DNA from: Chloranthus sessilifolius
Lineage: Eukaryota > Streptophyta > Magnoliopsida > Chloranthales > Chloranthaceae
Assembly: GCA_021018995.1 (NCBI GenBank)
Contig: CM037585.1
Coordinates: 82,870,646-82,934,645, forward strand
DNA length: 64,000 nucleotides
Direction of reading: 5' to 3'
Below, piece by piece: positions 11,101 to 21,064 of this stretch (its first letter is position 1; each line of letters begins with the position of its first letter). The notes below the pieces were generated by a model, which saw only the letters and a program-made list of their open reading frames with translations, was not told the origin of the DNA and searched no databases. Made by a program: the position numbers and the translations under genes.

Positions 11101-12996
11101 TAAGTGCAGAGGTTCTTTAAAATTTTTACATAGGCAGGGACTTGATTTATGGCATCAAGCAGGGGCAAGTTGATCCGAACCTCCTTGAAAGTCTCCAGCA
11201 TTTCCTCCATCTGAGCATTCCCTTTATCAAGAGGGGATCAGCCAGCTAGAGCTTGAGGGAATGGCAGCTGTGGCACTGCTGGTGCCACTGATGCATGCCT
11301 ATTGCCATCATGGTCATATTTTTTTCTTTTTCTTTATCTTTATTAATTTCTTTATGTTAGGGCTCAACATTAGCCCCATTATTTTGCCCTAGCTGATCCA
11401 CAACAGGGGACACAAGCCTCGGCTCCTTGACACTAACAATCCTTTCATTTTTAGTTTTATTTTCTGTGGCCTCCTTTTGTTCACTGCCCACTAAATTGTC
11501 AACCACCCTGCCACTCCTAAGGGTAGTTATGGCATCGGCATCCTCATGGGTGAAGGGTGTTTCTCCAAACAAGAGCTGCCTTTTGAATTGGCTAGGGGCT
11601 GACTAGGCAATTTTCCTTCCTCCCTCCTGTTCAGAGCATTATAGATCTGACCAAGCTGGTCCTTAATCTTTTTGATGCTATGTCCATAAGAATTGACAGT
11701 TTGCACCAAGCTCCCCAAATTCTGCATTGAAGCCATCATCTGCTCTTCAAATGAAGAGGACCTGGGCTGTTTTGGGGGCAGAGCTAACTAGTTAGACTGT
11801 GGGGCAAGTAAGAGGAAATTTTACCTTGGTGGGTAACCTTGAGTAAACTGGTGCTGAGGTCTGTAGGGAGCTACCATTTGCTGTTGCTGGGGTTGAGAAT
11901 ATGAGTCTTGTCTGCACTTCAGATTTGGGTGGTTCCTCCAAGAATACCCAGCAGGTTGCTGCCCAAAGGTTTGAGTAGTATTGACATGCTCCATAACAAA
12001 ATCCAGAAATTGGTTAGCAGATGGACAATCATGAATAGAATGTGTAGGGGATTGACATATTAGACATGCCTTCCCCACCTGTGCAACCATCCGAGGCTAC
12101 ATCACATTCATCAATTTGTCAAACTTCAAGCTCAGGTTGTCCACCTTCCTCTCCAGATCACCTTGTACCTTCACTTCATATATTCCACCTCTAGGGGTGG
12201 CCTCTTTCACCATCTTAGCTAGAATCTGACTGTCATTACGTGACAGAGACTCCTGTTGCATGAAATTCTCTCCTATTATGTCAAACAACTCCCATGCTTT
12301 CTCAGCTGTCTTCTGGAGGTAGCTACCACCATAGGAAGCATCCACCATATCCCTGCTCTTGGCATTAATTCCTTGATAAAACACTTGAACAAGCTGCCAC
12401 ATTGGGATTTGGTGGTGGGGGCATTGTTTTAACATCTCCTGGAATCTTTTCCAAGCTTCATTAAAATTTTCAGTTGAAGACTGAGTGAATGACAGAATTT
12501 TTGTCCTCATCTGGCTTGTTTTATTCATAGGGAAAAACTTTGCCAAGAACTTGGTTTGAAGGTCACTCCATGACTGCATGCTGTTGACTGGGAGCTTTGA
12601 TAGCCATGTGCTGGTTTTGTCCTTTAATGAAAAAGGAAAAAGCCTCAATTTAGTGGCCTCAGGCCCCAAGCCAGCAATGTTGAAGGTAGCGCAAAGTGCT
12701 AAAAACTAGTCAATATGCTTGTAGGGATCTATATTCAACCCATGAAATGAAGGCAGTATACTAATGGTGGAGGATTTAATTTCATAGTTCCTCTCAACAG
12801 AGGGAAACTGAATGCAGAAGGGAGAGGTGTACTCCTCAGGTGCATTGTATTCTTTTAATGTCCTCTGCCTCTCAGCCATGGTAGCTGGTTTAGTCTCAAT
12901 TGCAGGGCTCTGGGTGGTGTGTCTAGGTCTAAGGATCCTTTCCACCTCTGGATTTGGGGGTTCCAAGTCAGGGTTCAAGGACCTTCTACTAAGCAT
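11101..12996 (-). pseudogene. Gag of element B
   Basis: The start is the ATG at 12996 (MLSRRSLNPD), with a second in-frame Met before AERQRTLKEYNAP. Blocks in order: SPFCIQFPSVERNYEIK, LPSFHGL, RLFPFSLKDKTSTWL, FLAKFFPMNKTSQMR, the EKAWELFDIIGENF block, then the nucleocapsid knuckle near 12022-12072, with intact CX2CX4HX4C spacing (C-LI-C-QSPT-H-SIHD-C). The Gln-rich part and an ITTLRSGRVVDN block follow. Breaks occur near 12700, 12093, 11780 and 11356; the C-terminal LETFKEVRINLPLLDAI part is in another frame. Confidence 0.87.
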
Positions 12997-13329
12997 ACAC
13001 TCACCAACAGTAATGAAAATGCTTACAAGCACACGAAAAGAATTTCAAACAAAAAAAAGTAATAACTACACAGATTTATACTAAACAACATAACAGGGGA
13101 TTCAATATAAATGGCATTAGATTTAGGGGAAAGAAAGTACAAACAGAGCTAGCTACACTCCACTTGCAGCTCTAGCTTTTCCCTTCTTCTGCTGTCCATT
13201 TCTGTAAAATTTTATAAAGAATCAGTAGTACTTTAATTCTAAATTAAACACAACTATAAAAAATTTGTTAATCTACTAAAAAGAATTTCCAAGTTATAGC
13301 ACAACTCAGGTCTACTAAAAAGATCAATA

Positions 13330-13347
13330 TCCCCGGCAGCGGCACCA
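13330..13347 (-). other. Primer-binding site of element B
   Basis: On the minus strand it reads TGGTGCCGCTGCCGGGGA. This differs at only two positions from the tRNA-Asp-type site of Athila-like elements. It is placed six bases inside the LTR end (CAACA then AGTTTT). Confidence 0.88.
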
Positions 13348-13884
13348 AAAACTTGTTGAGGTTTTTTTAGATGCTTGCTACTAACTTTATTTAAAAATAG
13401 TGATAAGAATGTGTTAGTAAAAATAATTCAAAGGTGGCTTGAAAAACACAAAATAGCAAGTCTAAAAAATACACAGTCCTGCAAGATACAAGGTCCATTG
13501 TAGCAAGTTTTGATATGTAAGAGTTTGTCCCACAGAGAAATTGATCTAGAACCCAAAATGGGCTATAATAGTAGGCCTCAAGATCTGACAATCCTAAAGA
13601 AAGGGAGTTGGGTATCACGACTACACTAAATTAATCCTAAAAATAGAGAAATAGAATGTAGCCCTATCCTAAAGAAAGGGTTTAGAAGAAGATGGTGGTA
13701 GCGTGTGCCAAAATAAAATATAAAAATTATGAGAAGTAAGCAGGTTGAGCTAGAGTTAATGATACAGTAATGTAACTCAAATTTAGTTTGTCCCTGTAGT
13801 GCTCCTTGCTGAGATGCTATTAATAGCCTCAACAAGGTAAAAGCTCCTAGTTTAATCCATACCATTTGGGGCGCTCTTAGGGCT

Positions 13885-13916
13885 ATACTCTGTCCACTAT
13901 AATGGTCACAGGGTAT
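13885..13916 (-). other. Conserved 32-nt LTR hairpin, distal copy (element B)
   Basis: Plus-strand arms are ATACTCTGT and ACAGGGTAT, with inner CCA and TGG, a TC bulge and the loop CTATAA. It is 1080 bases downstream of the TATA box. Only the loop differs from the proximal copy. Confidence 0.7.
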
Positions 13917-14419
13917 CCGATAGAGTGTCAAATTTCATTAGTTAAACCAAAAATTCGCTAGTCTAATCTAGAAGAGTAGACTGATCATTTCCACAGCCAC
14001 TGGACCAGCTCTAGCCATGAATACTATTACAGCACTATGTAATGCCAATGCTACAAGCTCCCCAGATCTACACACAGACCTGGCTGACATCCATAAGTAT
14101 TCTAACCCATAAGATCCTAAGTGCTTTGCTAAGACTTACTGCTCACTAGTGCCCATAAAAAGGACCATGCAACAGGTTGAATAAAGCCTTTAGCTCAACT
14201 GGTCATTGCTATAAACAGCTGGTCATTGCTACAAACAGCTTGCAATGACTCAGCCTCAAGCTGTAATTACTACAAGAGATCAGATCTAACATATGATATC
14301 GATTAGGTAGAACAAAGGGGAGCCAGTTACTATACAAACCTCCTCACAAGGCTCTAGAAGCTCATGTGCAGGGGAGAAGAATCCTTCTCAAACATATGGA
14401 TGGACACAACCTTAGGGCT

Positions 14420-14451
14420 ATACTCTGTCCACTTGAATGGTCACAGGGTAT
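14420..14451 (-). other. Conserved 32-nt LTR hairpin, proximal copy (element B)
   Basis: Arms ATACTCTGT and ACAGGGTAT, inner CCA and TGG, loop CTTGAA, total length 32. It is 545 bases downstream of the TATA box of this LTR. Confidence 0.72.
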
Positions 14452-14995
14452 CCCATTAGTCTGTCCATCCCACAGAGGCCTGAGAAAGAACATGAAAACT
14501 GCTATAATCACCATGGTCTGCAGGCCTCCGAGCTTCCTGGACCTCACTACAGATCCAACATTGCTTTCCATGTGTCTATCAAACCAAGAGAAATCAGATG
14601 GTAAACAATAGACCTACTAGAAACTAAATGGGCTAGTCCCAAATACATGGATCCTATAGACATCTAAAGAAACCATAAGATCTATAGATTTGATTAAGCA
14701 TTAAAATAGCAGTTCATTGATAATAGTAAAACTTACAATAAACTATCTCCTGGCTGTAACCCATACACTCTTGGCTGCAGCCTATACACAATTGCTCATC
14801 CAAGATCCCAATGTATACAAAAATCTATTATAAAATCAAACAAACTAAACCTAGTCAGCTAGTGGGGATTAGCTAAGTTAGGTAAGAGAGAAAAGAAAGA
14901 GGAAAAAGAGGGGATCAAACCCTAACCCTAGCCTGCTAGAGCTCTCAGCTGGCAGAGGAAGAAGGAAAGATGAAAATAATAAGCTCTAAGTACAA

Positions 14996-15003
14996 CTTAT
15001 ATA
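14996..15003 (-). promoter_or_regulatory. TATA box of LTR B
   Basis: TATATAAG on the minus strand, at a position matching that in LTR A relative to the hairpin. It is probably the element's own Pol II promoter. Confidence 0.6.
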
Positions 15004-15289
15004 CTCTGTCAAAACGGCCTTGGCTCTAAAGAGATTAACCCTAATTTTTCTAGTAGACGTGGCACTGTTACAACCCTTGAATGCCTTGAGATGTGTACTT
15101 CAAAATCCATGCCTCGGGAAGTGTGCCCTAGACATAGGAAATTCCTAAAAGGTCCCTGACTTATACTGAGAAGTAGAGAGCCCACGCTTCCCGGGGCTGG
15201 TAGCTGTTTTAGTTTACTAGTGCAGTTGCTTTGCTTTTGCGGAGTTGCCTTTGGCTAATGGGAATGGCTCGTTCGCACAGTAAACCTTT

Positions 15290-15740
15290 AGTGAATCACA
15301 CAGTTGCTTCACGTCACAGTGTTATCGCGGAGATAATCTGGAGAGCCAGGGTGTTTTGCGTAGAAGAGCTTCAGGAGCTCTCTCTCTGCTAAGTACTCGC
15401 GCAAGTGGGCTCCTGTGCTCGCATAGTAACTTGAAAGGCTCCAGAGTGTGCGAGATCTGTGCGAGGGGAATTCTGGGTGTCTCTCTCTTCCAAGGCCACG
15501 CGAGAACTTCGCGAGGTAACTTTTTGTTCTCTATGCATATGGAGTCACTGGGTTCTTCGCGCAGTTGCTTTGAGGCTCAACCTCTACGAGAGCTTCGCGA
15601 TCACAAATTCTGAAGGTTTTACACTGCGAGATCTTTGCGATATCTGTATAGCTCTCCTCTTGACTACACGAGAGCTTCTTCCACTGCATCTTTAGCTTCT
15701 CTAGGAGGCTTCTCAACTCTGCGAGGTCTGTTTCTTAGCA
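15290..15740. repeat. Array of CGAGA-CTTCGCGA palindromic motifs in LTR B
   Basis: About nine imperfect copies of a motif such as GCGAGAACTTCGCGAGG, CGAGAGCTTCGCGATC and GCGAGATCTTTGCGAT occur. Each is itself a near-palindrome, unevenly spaced and rich in CG. They occupy the U3 place where A and C carry GATAGGTT motifs and D carries TTCGCAAAG motifs. Confidence 0.72.
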
Positions 15741-16061
15741 CTCTGCTGTACTACACTTGCTGCTGTTGCAGCATCCTCCTTCTCAGCTGACTTCAGTCAT
15801 CTGCTAGACTTTAGGTCAATAATGATCAGCAACAGTGAGTCACCATGGTGAGCACTACCAAGGTGTTCCATTAGGCTTTGGCTCAGCTGCCATCTTTGCT
15901 TGTATTCTCTCTCTTTTAGGCCAAAAGACAAGGAGTTTATATTAAGCTGCATATTTTATTACTAACTGCAAAACATACTTAACAAATGATTATTAGTGGG
16001 CTTCAAGGTCCATCAAAGGCTAGGTTAAGAGGTGAAAAGTGATACTTTTCAGTGCATAACA

Positions 16062-16930
16062 GGACTCTGTTGCTGAAATAAAGGAGAAAAACTAGAGCGC
16101 ATCAACTATTGAAAGCAAGGAAAGAAAGGATTAGAAGTAGAGTTATATTAGGATACTTTTGTTTTAGTAAGTTTCTTTTATTAGAATTAGGAGTTTAGTA
16201 AACTGACCCCTTATGATCTATAAATAAGAGGGATTGGTATCAGAACAAAAATCATCGAAGAATTTCTCATCATCAATTGACAATTGAGGTTGGGTTTTCT
16301 TCCGATCAAAATAGAGTAGGTTTATCAAGTAAAATTGTCCATAGTTCTCTAAGGTCTTGCCTGACAATCAAGGTTGAGGAAGCTAAAAGATCAACCCTTT
16401 GGATGGTTCTACTTTGCTTTCTAGTTTAGATTTATTTACTGCAATTTACTGCTTTATAAACATCTTTGAATTTTGAATTGAATTGATGACTCAGGTTGAG
16501 ATTTGTGGATTAGTGTAACGATATTTTATTTTCCATCTACAATTCTTCTAGATTTGATTGACATCCAAATTCTGGTAGGTTGGAGATTAGATTAAATCTG
16601 TATTGATAGGATTCTAGTTTTGATTGACAACCAATGCTAGGAGACTTGATATATAGTGTAACGGTACTTTTAATTTCATAAATATCTGAGAACCGAAGGA
16701 GACTGATTCACGACCAGAATCCAAAAGTTTGAAGATTAGGATTTATTTTTTGCAAATTAGTTTAAGAAAACATTCCTTTATTCATATTTCTCAAGTAGTT
16801 TAGAACCTTAAAGATAAATATACATTTTCAAAAAAGCGAAATATGAAATTATCATTTCCTCGTAGGATTGATCCTATACTAGCACTGCAATTTCGATTGT
16901 GCGCTTGCAATAGGTTAAGACTTAATTATA
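16062..16930 (+). repeat. Unclassified LTR-like fragment, plus strand
   Basis: There is no coding capacity. A TATA box (CTATAAATAA, 16218-16227) is followed by about 690 bases with AT-rich, leader-like sequence. The end near 16865-16915 (GATTGATCCTATACTAGCAC, then GTGCGCTTGCAA) has the look of a U5 end. Imperfect repeats of GACAATCAAGGTTGAGG and TAGTGTAACGGTAC type occur. It may be the LTR or leader of the element that carried the 17009-18199 ORF, but the orientations disagree. The first five bases (GGACT) are where the target duplication of B should be. Confidence 0.4.
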
Positions 16931-17008
16931 TACACACAAAGTGAGCTGATCAGGTCCTGCTCCAAAACTAGAAGCCACGGGTATGTAGGCTCGTGCAGCC
17001 ACCATGTG

Positions 17009-18199
17009 CTATAAATAGTCCAAAGGGTACATAGCGCGCATTGAATCGGCCAGTAATGCCTCGTGGTAATGGAGCTGGCGTGTGATCTGTTGGTTCTGCT
17101 GCTCGACCCTCTGAAGTGCCAAGTCTTGTAAATCCATCCTTCTAAACAGTTTTGTCGCAAAGTCCACCCCACCATGTGGAGGAATTAGTGGTGGCTGAAC
17201 TAGAACCTGCTGTGGTGGTATAGGGGGTTGAGTTGCCTGCTCGGGTTCTGGGTGAGGGAATTATTGTTGTTCCTGTTGTTGTTGCGCACATTGCGCTATT
17301 TCTCTTTCTGTTTTCCTTCTAACACTTGCTTGAAGGCTGGTGTAACTTTGGTTCACATCCATAACCCGATAAGTTTTAACATTATCAATGAATAGGGGTC
17401 CATCCTGATGAACCTCATAATTATCGACTTCTGCTGAGGGCTCGTACTCGTCAAGCATTCTTGAGATTAACCGAGCATAGGGTAAACGACTCAACACTGT
17501 TGGAACTGTTCCTGGCTTGGTACGATCACAAGCGTATTTTATTCCCTCTCTGACCAAGGCTGGTGAGTTAAACCACCTATTTTGGTGAGCCGTAAACAGA
17601 GCTTGAAGGAATGGATCCCGCCGTTCTTGTTCATGGCCCAAGCGATAAAGGTTCTTCCTAAAAATTATATCCAAAGTCCATAGGCGCTCTGGCAACTGTG
17701 CCCTTGTAATGGATTTCCCAATTTCGGTCTCTCCGTTGGTCATCTGAGTCGCAATGTGATGAAAATTCACTATCTCATTGATCGGGGACCTCGCATCCCC
17801 ATCATCCAAAAATTCGTAAGAGCAATTCATTGCTCTGGCGATGTTCCTTTGGTCAAAGATAAGGGTCTTTTCGTCAATGGTGACGATTAGTTTAGTGTTG
17901 GTTGGGTCGGTCCACAAGGTTTGATAAAATAACTTAACCAATCGTGGGTAGTAGGAATCATAGAATGGCCGTAAAATTGATGTCATCTCGGTCACGGTGA
18001 GATAATTTAGGGTCCATTCCGTGACTGGTTGGTCATTGAAAAGCTCTTTATGAAATGACCACTCCATTTTAAACACTTTAGCCTCCCACCATTCGACGGG
18101 TTGAACACGAGGGTTCGGAGGAGGATCCAGCTTGGCTCGCTTAGAACTCGAAGGTCACATGGACAAATTATTTTTAGGCTTTGGGGATTTGGTTTCCAT
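17009..18199 (-). pseudogene. Broken ORF resembling the 'putative plant transposon protein' domain
   Basis: I start it at the ATG at 18199 (METKSPKPKNN). The frame runs 397 codons to a TAG at 17009-17011 with two internal stops: a TGA after NNLSM, and a TAA inside the C-terminal Gln tract (CAA to TAA). The long open part (17261-18076) shows PERLWTLDIIFRKNLYRL, RDPFLQALFTAHQNRWFN and LPYARLISRMLDEYE. These match in order the D-family blocks PPQYLLMDSILRESFYVT, TPILEALFHFSKGQFFNAP and LPFGRLISALLGAKFD. From memory this is Pfam PF20167, common in ORF3 of Athila-like elements. SSSKRAKLDPPP near the N-terminus looks like a nuclear-import signal. Molecular function is unknown. Confidence 0.7.
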
Positions 18200-18489
18200 T
18201 CTAGGGCTTTCGCAACAAAAACAAAAAATGTAATTATGAAAATTATAAATCTAACCTTTGGTGCATAAAATACCCAAGGAATGTCGCTAAGAGATCATTG
18301 GCTCGTGCGATTTGGAAGAAATTCATACGATTCCTGCAAAAAGACACAAACCCTAATCTCCCCCTATTTCTTCTCATGTGAAATGCCTAAGAAAAGGGTT
18401 AGTGGGTGGTTGTCAATGGTTTTTAATGGTGGGAAACTTGTGTTCTTCACAGGTTTAGCGAGTGCAAATAATGCCACCCTTTAGAGATA
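18200..18489. other. Upstream region of the 17009-18199 ORF, nothing recognised
   Basis: Read leftward this is A-rich sequence ahead of the ATG, with a pyrimidine-rich stretch (CTCCCCCTATTTCTTCTC on the plus strand). A 67-codon plus-strand ORF inside has no recognisable motif and I do not call it a gene. Confidence 0.3.
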
Positions 18490-18706
18490 TGTGCCACATG
18501 GAAACACAACCTAAGCCGTTTGATATGATATTTTTGATCTAAAGATTTTCGATGACTTAAAGCAAGCAGTCAAGCTTTGAATCAGATGGCCTTTTACTGC
18601 ATTGAATAATAGGATAAAGATTGTATTAAAAGCCAATCTTTTACACCAAATATCTTTAAATCATTACTTCAAATATGAAGGTTAGATGATGTTTCCATAT
18701 GACACA
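18490..18706. mobile_element. Small non-autonomous inverted-repeat element (MITE-like, 217 bp)
   Basis: The two ends form long imperfect terminal inverted repeats. The left end reads TGTGCCACATGGAAACAC and the reverse complement of the right end reads TGTGTCATATGGAAACAT. Similarity continues for about 65 bases, including TGATCTAAAGATTTTCGATG against TGATTTAAAGATATTTGGTG. There is no coding capacity. I found no convincing target duplication, so the superfamily stays open. Confidence 0.6.
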
Positions 18707-18889
18707 ATTCCCCAAAATACCAGTCTTTGTTTTAAATTGTGTGATTGGATTAACTTCGTGTGTGGAAGTAATGGCTCCCTTTCACAAATTTCTGGATCAA
18801 AATATTTTTATCTCAACTAACCTGCCCCTAAAATGCATCCTATTTGCTCTTATCATGATTATAGTTTAAAATCATGGAATCGCCTTTTG

Positions 18890-19234
18890 GTTGGTGATCA
18901 TTAAAATCTAAAACCTTGCAAGTGCACAAGTTTGTGGAACTAGGGCAAGTACTAAGGGTGTCGAACCTCAGGGACTATTTTTATCTAATCTAAAGTCTCG
19001 ATTAGAAAAGTTTTGTTTTTTATAACTAAAAGGAAACTCAGAATTTGTGAAATAGAATTAGATTTTGAAAGCAAGGAGAAAACAATCTAGGACCCCTCTT
19101 GATCGCTGATTCGTAATAATTCGCAATCATATTCGTAATCTAATTTGAATTTCACGTAATAACCTTCTCTTCGCTACAAGCTAAAGCTAGATAAAATAAT
19201 AAGATCCTATTCATAGTCATGAGTTAGTCGGGAC
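18890..19234 (-). repeat. Truncated LTR end (U5-like), minus strand
   Basis: Read leftward, the segment ends with GGTTCGACACCCTTAGTACT, then CTTGTGCACTTGCAAGG, a composition typical of U5 ends of plant Ty3/Gypsy LTRs. Its upstream part is cut at 19234 by the Tat-like LTR F. It faces the PF20167-like ORF and could be the 5' LTR of a small element carrying that ORF. No primer site was recognised. Confidence 0.45.
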
Positions 19235-21064
19235 TGTTGGTACGCGCTTTTTCTGGGATTCTTTTGAGTCTAGGAATAAGTGGCCCAATTCAGTCCACGT
19301 GTACTAAGTTGGAAGGCGATAGAATAATAAACTAATAAATATTAAATGTTGAATGAAAAGTGGCAAATTCTAAATAGAGAATACTTGGGTTGATACGATT
19401 GCCAGCTGGAGACATTTATCGACACTGCAACACGTCACTGATCACGCTTTGTGGGACGCGAGTTGACTCATTTACTGAATGTCGGCCGACCAATTTAAGC
19501 AGCTATGGGTTACCTAGGGTCTATCTAGTTTGGTTTCCTATTCCTAATGAGATCTATCTAAAAATGGGGGTTGTGGCCCGCTATGCTAAGGACAATTGGC
19601 CCCGTTCCCGAGTACCCTCCATAAGCTCCCTTGGAAAAATCAGGATGGCTAAGGCTATTTTGGAAATATTGGGAAAGGTTAGGGACCTAATTGGCTTTAG
19701 GGGGAGAATTTTGATAGGGGTTTCCTAAGAGATGGATCTAAGGCTAAGGGGAGGTTGCTCATTCAGTACTCCTTTGAGAGTCAAGACCGGTGGGCTAGTT
19801 CCACCAGCTTGACTACCTTGAGATTTCTAGAGAAGAGTCTTAGTGCAACTCAGCCCCTTTCTTTGAAAGCCTCAGAGAGAACCTCGAATTTTCAGAAAGA
19901 ACAAGCTTGATAATGAGAGTTGTGTGTTGAATGGCTGGGGGTTAGGGGTATATGTATAGGATTTTATAATGCATAAAACTAGAAATCCTAGTGTAACTCT
20001 AATTCCTAGTTCAAATAAAAGAAATATCCTAATTCTTAATCTTAGTGTAGCATTAATTCCTAATTCTTCTAAAACAATAAGGAAACTAATTCTATTTATA
20101 ATAAAAGAAACAAATCCTATTTTCTAAAATAGAATAATAAAAGAGACTAATCCTAATTCAGTTAGGAGTCTTGAAATTCGTTACTTTTTGTGTAGCTTCA
20201 AAAAATTAACCATAACTTCTTCAATACTTGTTGGAATTGCTCATTTTTTAGCTCGTTGGAAAGATACTTCGATAAGCTTTCAAATATGACCAATTTTGCA
20301 TCAATTCGACTTCGTTTGACACTTCAAAATAAACCAAACATAAAAGTGTCGGGATTAAAAATCGAAGGCCCTCTTATCAGAGATTTTGGGCAATAAATTT
20401 TGAATTTTCTTCTTTCTGATCACTTTGATGTTCTTCTTTCGCCTCCGATATGTTATGAGTAGTTTCTTCAATCAGATGTCCCCATTTGATGCAAGTGAAG
20501 GTCGGTCACCAACTGGGGAAGGACCTGTTGACTGGCTCAACCGGTCATTCTAGTTTCAGTCCACTTGGAATTGATTACGTGCATGGAGTCATGTGCGTAA
20601 TCAAATTATGCGTATGGAACCATGTGCATCATCATGAATTTTTGACAGTTCTGGGATTCTCAGTCATGGTCCAAGTTGGACCAATTGTGCGCATCTGGTG
20701 GTGTGAGCAAACGGATTATGTGCATAACAACATGCGCATAATTTGGGACTGTTGACGGTGAAAGGAAGGTGTGCCCCAGTCCACTTGGACTGATTATACG
20801 CTGGGAGTCCTACGTCTAATCGAATTAAGGGCGTGGGTTCATGTGTGTAATTCAGGAACCTACCGGGCCAAATAGGGTCTGAGTCCATGGGTTGAGATTT
20901 CAGCTTAGGATTCGACTATTCACTATATAGGTAGCGTATAATCCCTAAATTTAAGGTTTTGAAGCTTTTAGAGAGGGTTGGTCCCTTTTCGAGAGTCGTG
21001 GGCAAGGTCAATGGTTGACCAAACAGGTTTGTATACTTCGAGAGGGCGAAATCGGGTGTCTATA
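19235..21064 (-). repeat. Tat-like LTR F (about 1.83 kb), minus strand
   Basis: On the minus strand it starts TATAGACACCC at 21064 and ends GTACCAACA at 19235. It is the same family as the LTRs of E1 and E2. Shared blocks include the GGGTACTCGGGAACGGGGCC-type stretch, the GTCGGCCGACATTCAGTAAA-type stretch and the AGAAAAAGCGCGTACC end. The U3 modules with GTGCGTAATC and ATTATGCGTA palindromes lie near 20560-20850. The purine-rich AGAGGGGCATC directly upstream on the minus strand resembles a polypurine tract, which makes this a 3' LTR. Confidence 0.8.

Larger units (their letters stand above)
7837..16061 (-). mobile_element. Athila-like Ty3/Gypsy retrotransposon B, interrupted by A
   Basis: It has the same gene order and strand as A but belongs to a separate family, with a different LTR sequence and clear protein divergence. 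The 5' LTR is 13354-16061 and the primer site 13330-13347. Gag, protease, RT, RNase H and integrase follow leftward. The integrase stops after VELEHRAY where A is inserted. The rest of B should lie beyond A, outside this window. Several reading-frame breaks make it inactive, though it keeps better primer-site and zinc-knuckle sequences than A. Confidence 0.92.
13354..16061 (-). repeat. 5' LTR of element B (about 2.7 kb)
   Basis: On the minus strand it starts TGTTATGCAC at 16061 and ends CCTCAACA at 13354, with the typical TG and CA ends. The TATA box is TATATAAG (15003-14996). Two copies of the conserved 32-nt hairpin lie at 14420-14451 and 13885-13916, inside a longer internal duplication. 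A motif array with GCGAGANCTTCGCGA-like palindromes occupies 15290-15740. The first 80 bases resemble the LTR starts of A, C and D (GTGAAAA...CACTTTTCACC...). Confidence 0.87.

Noticed and set aside
16235..16247. TTGGTATCAGAAC, resembling a tRNA-iMet primer-binding site
   Set aside because: It lies only about 8 bases downstream of a TATA box, where no LTR end can be, and no LTR boundary or gag follows.
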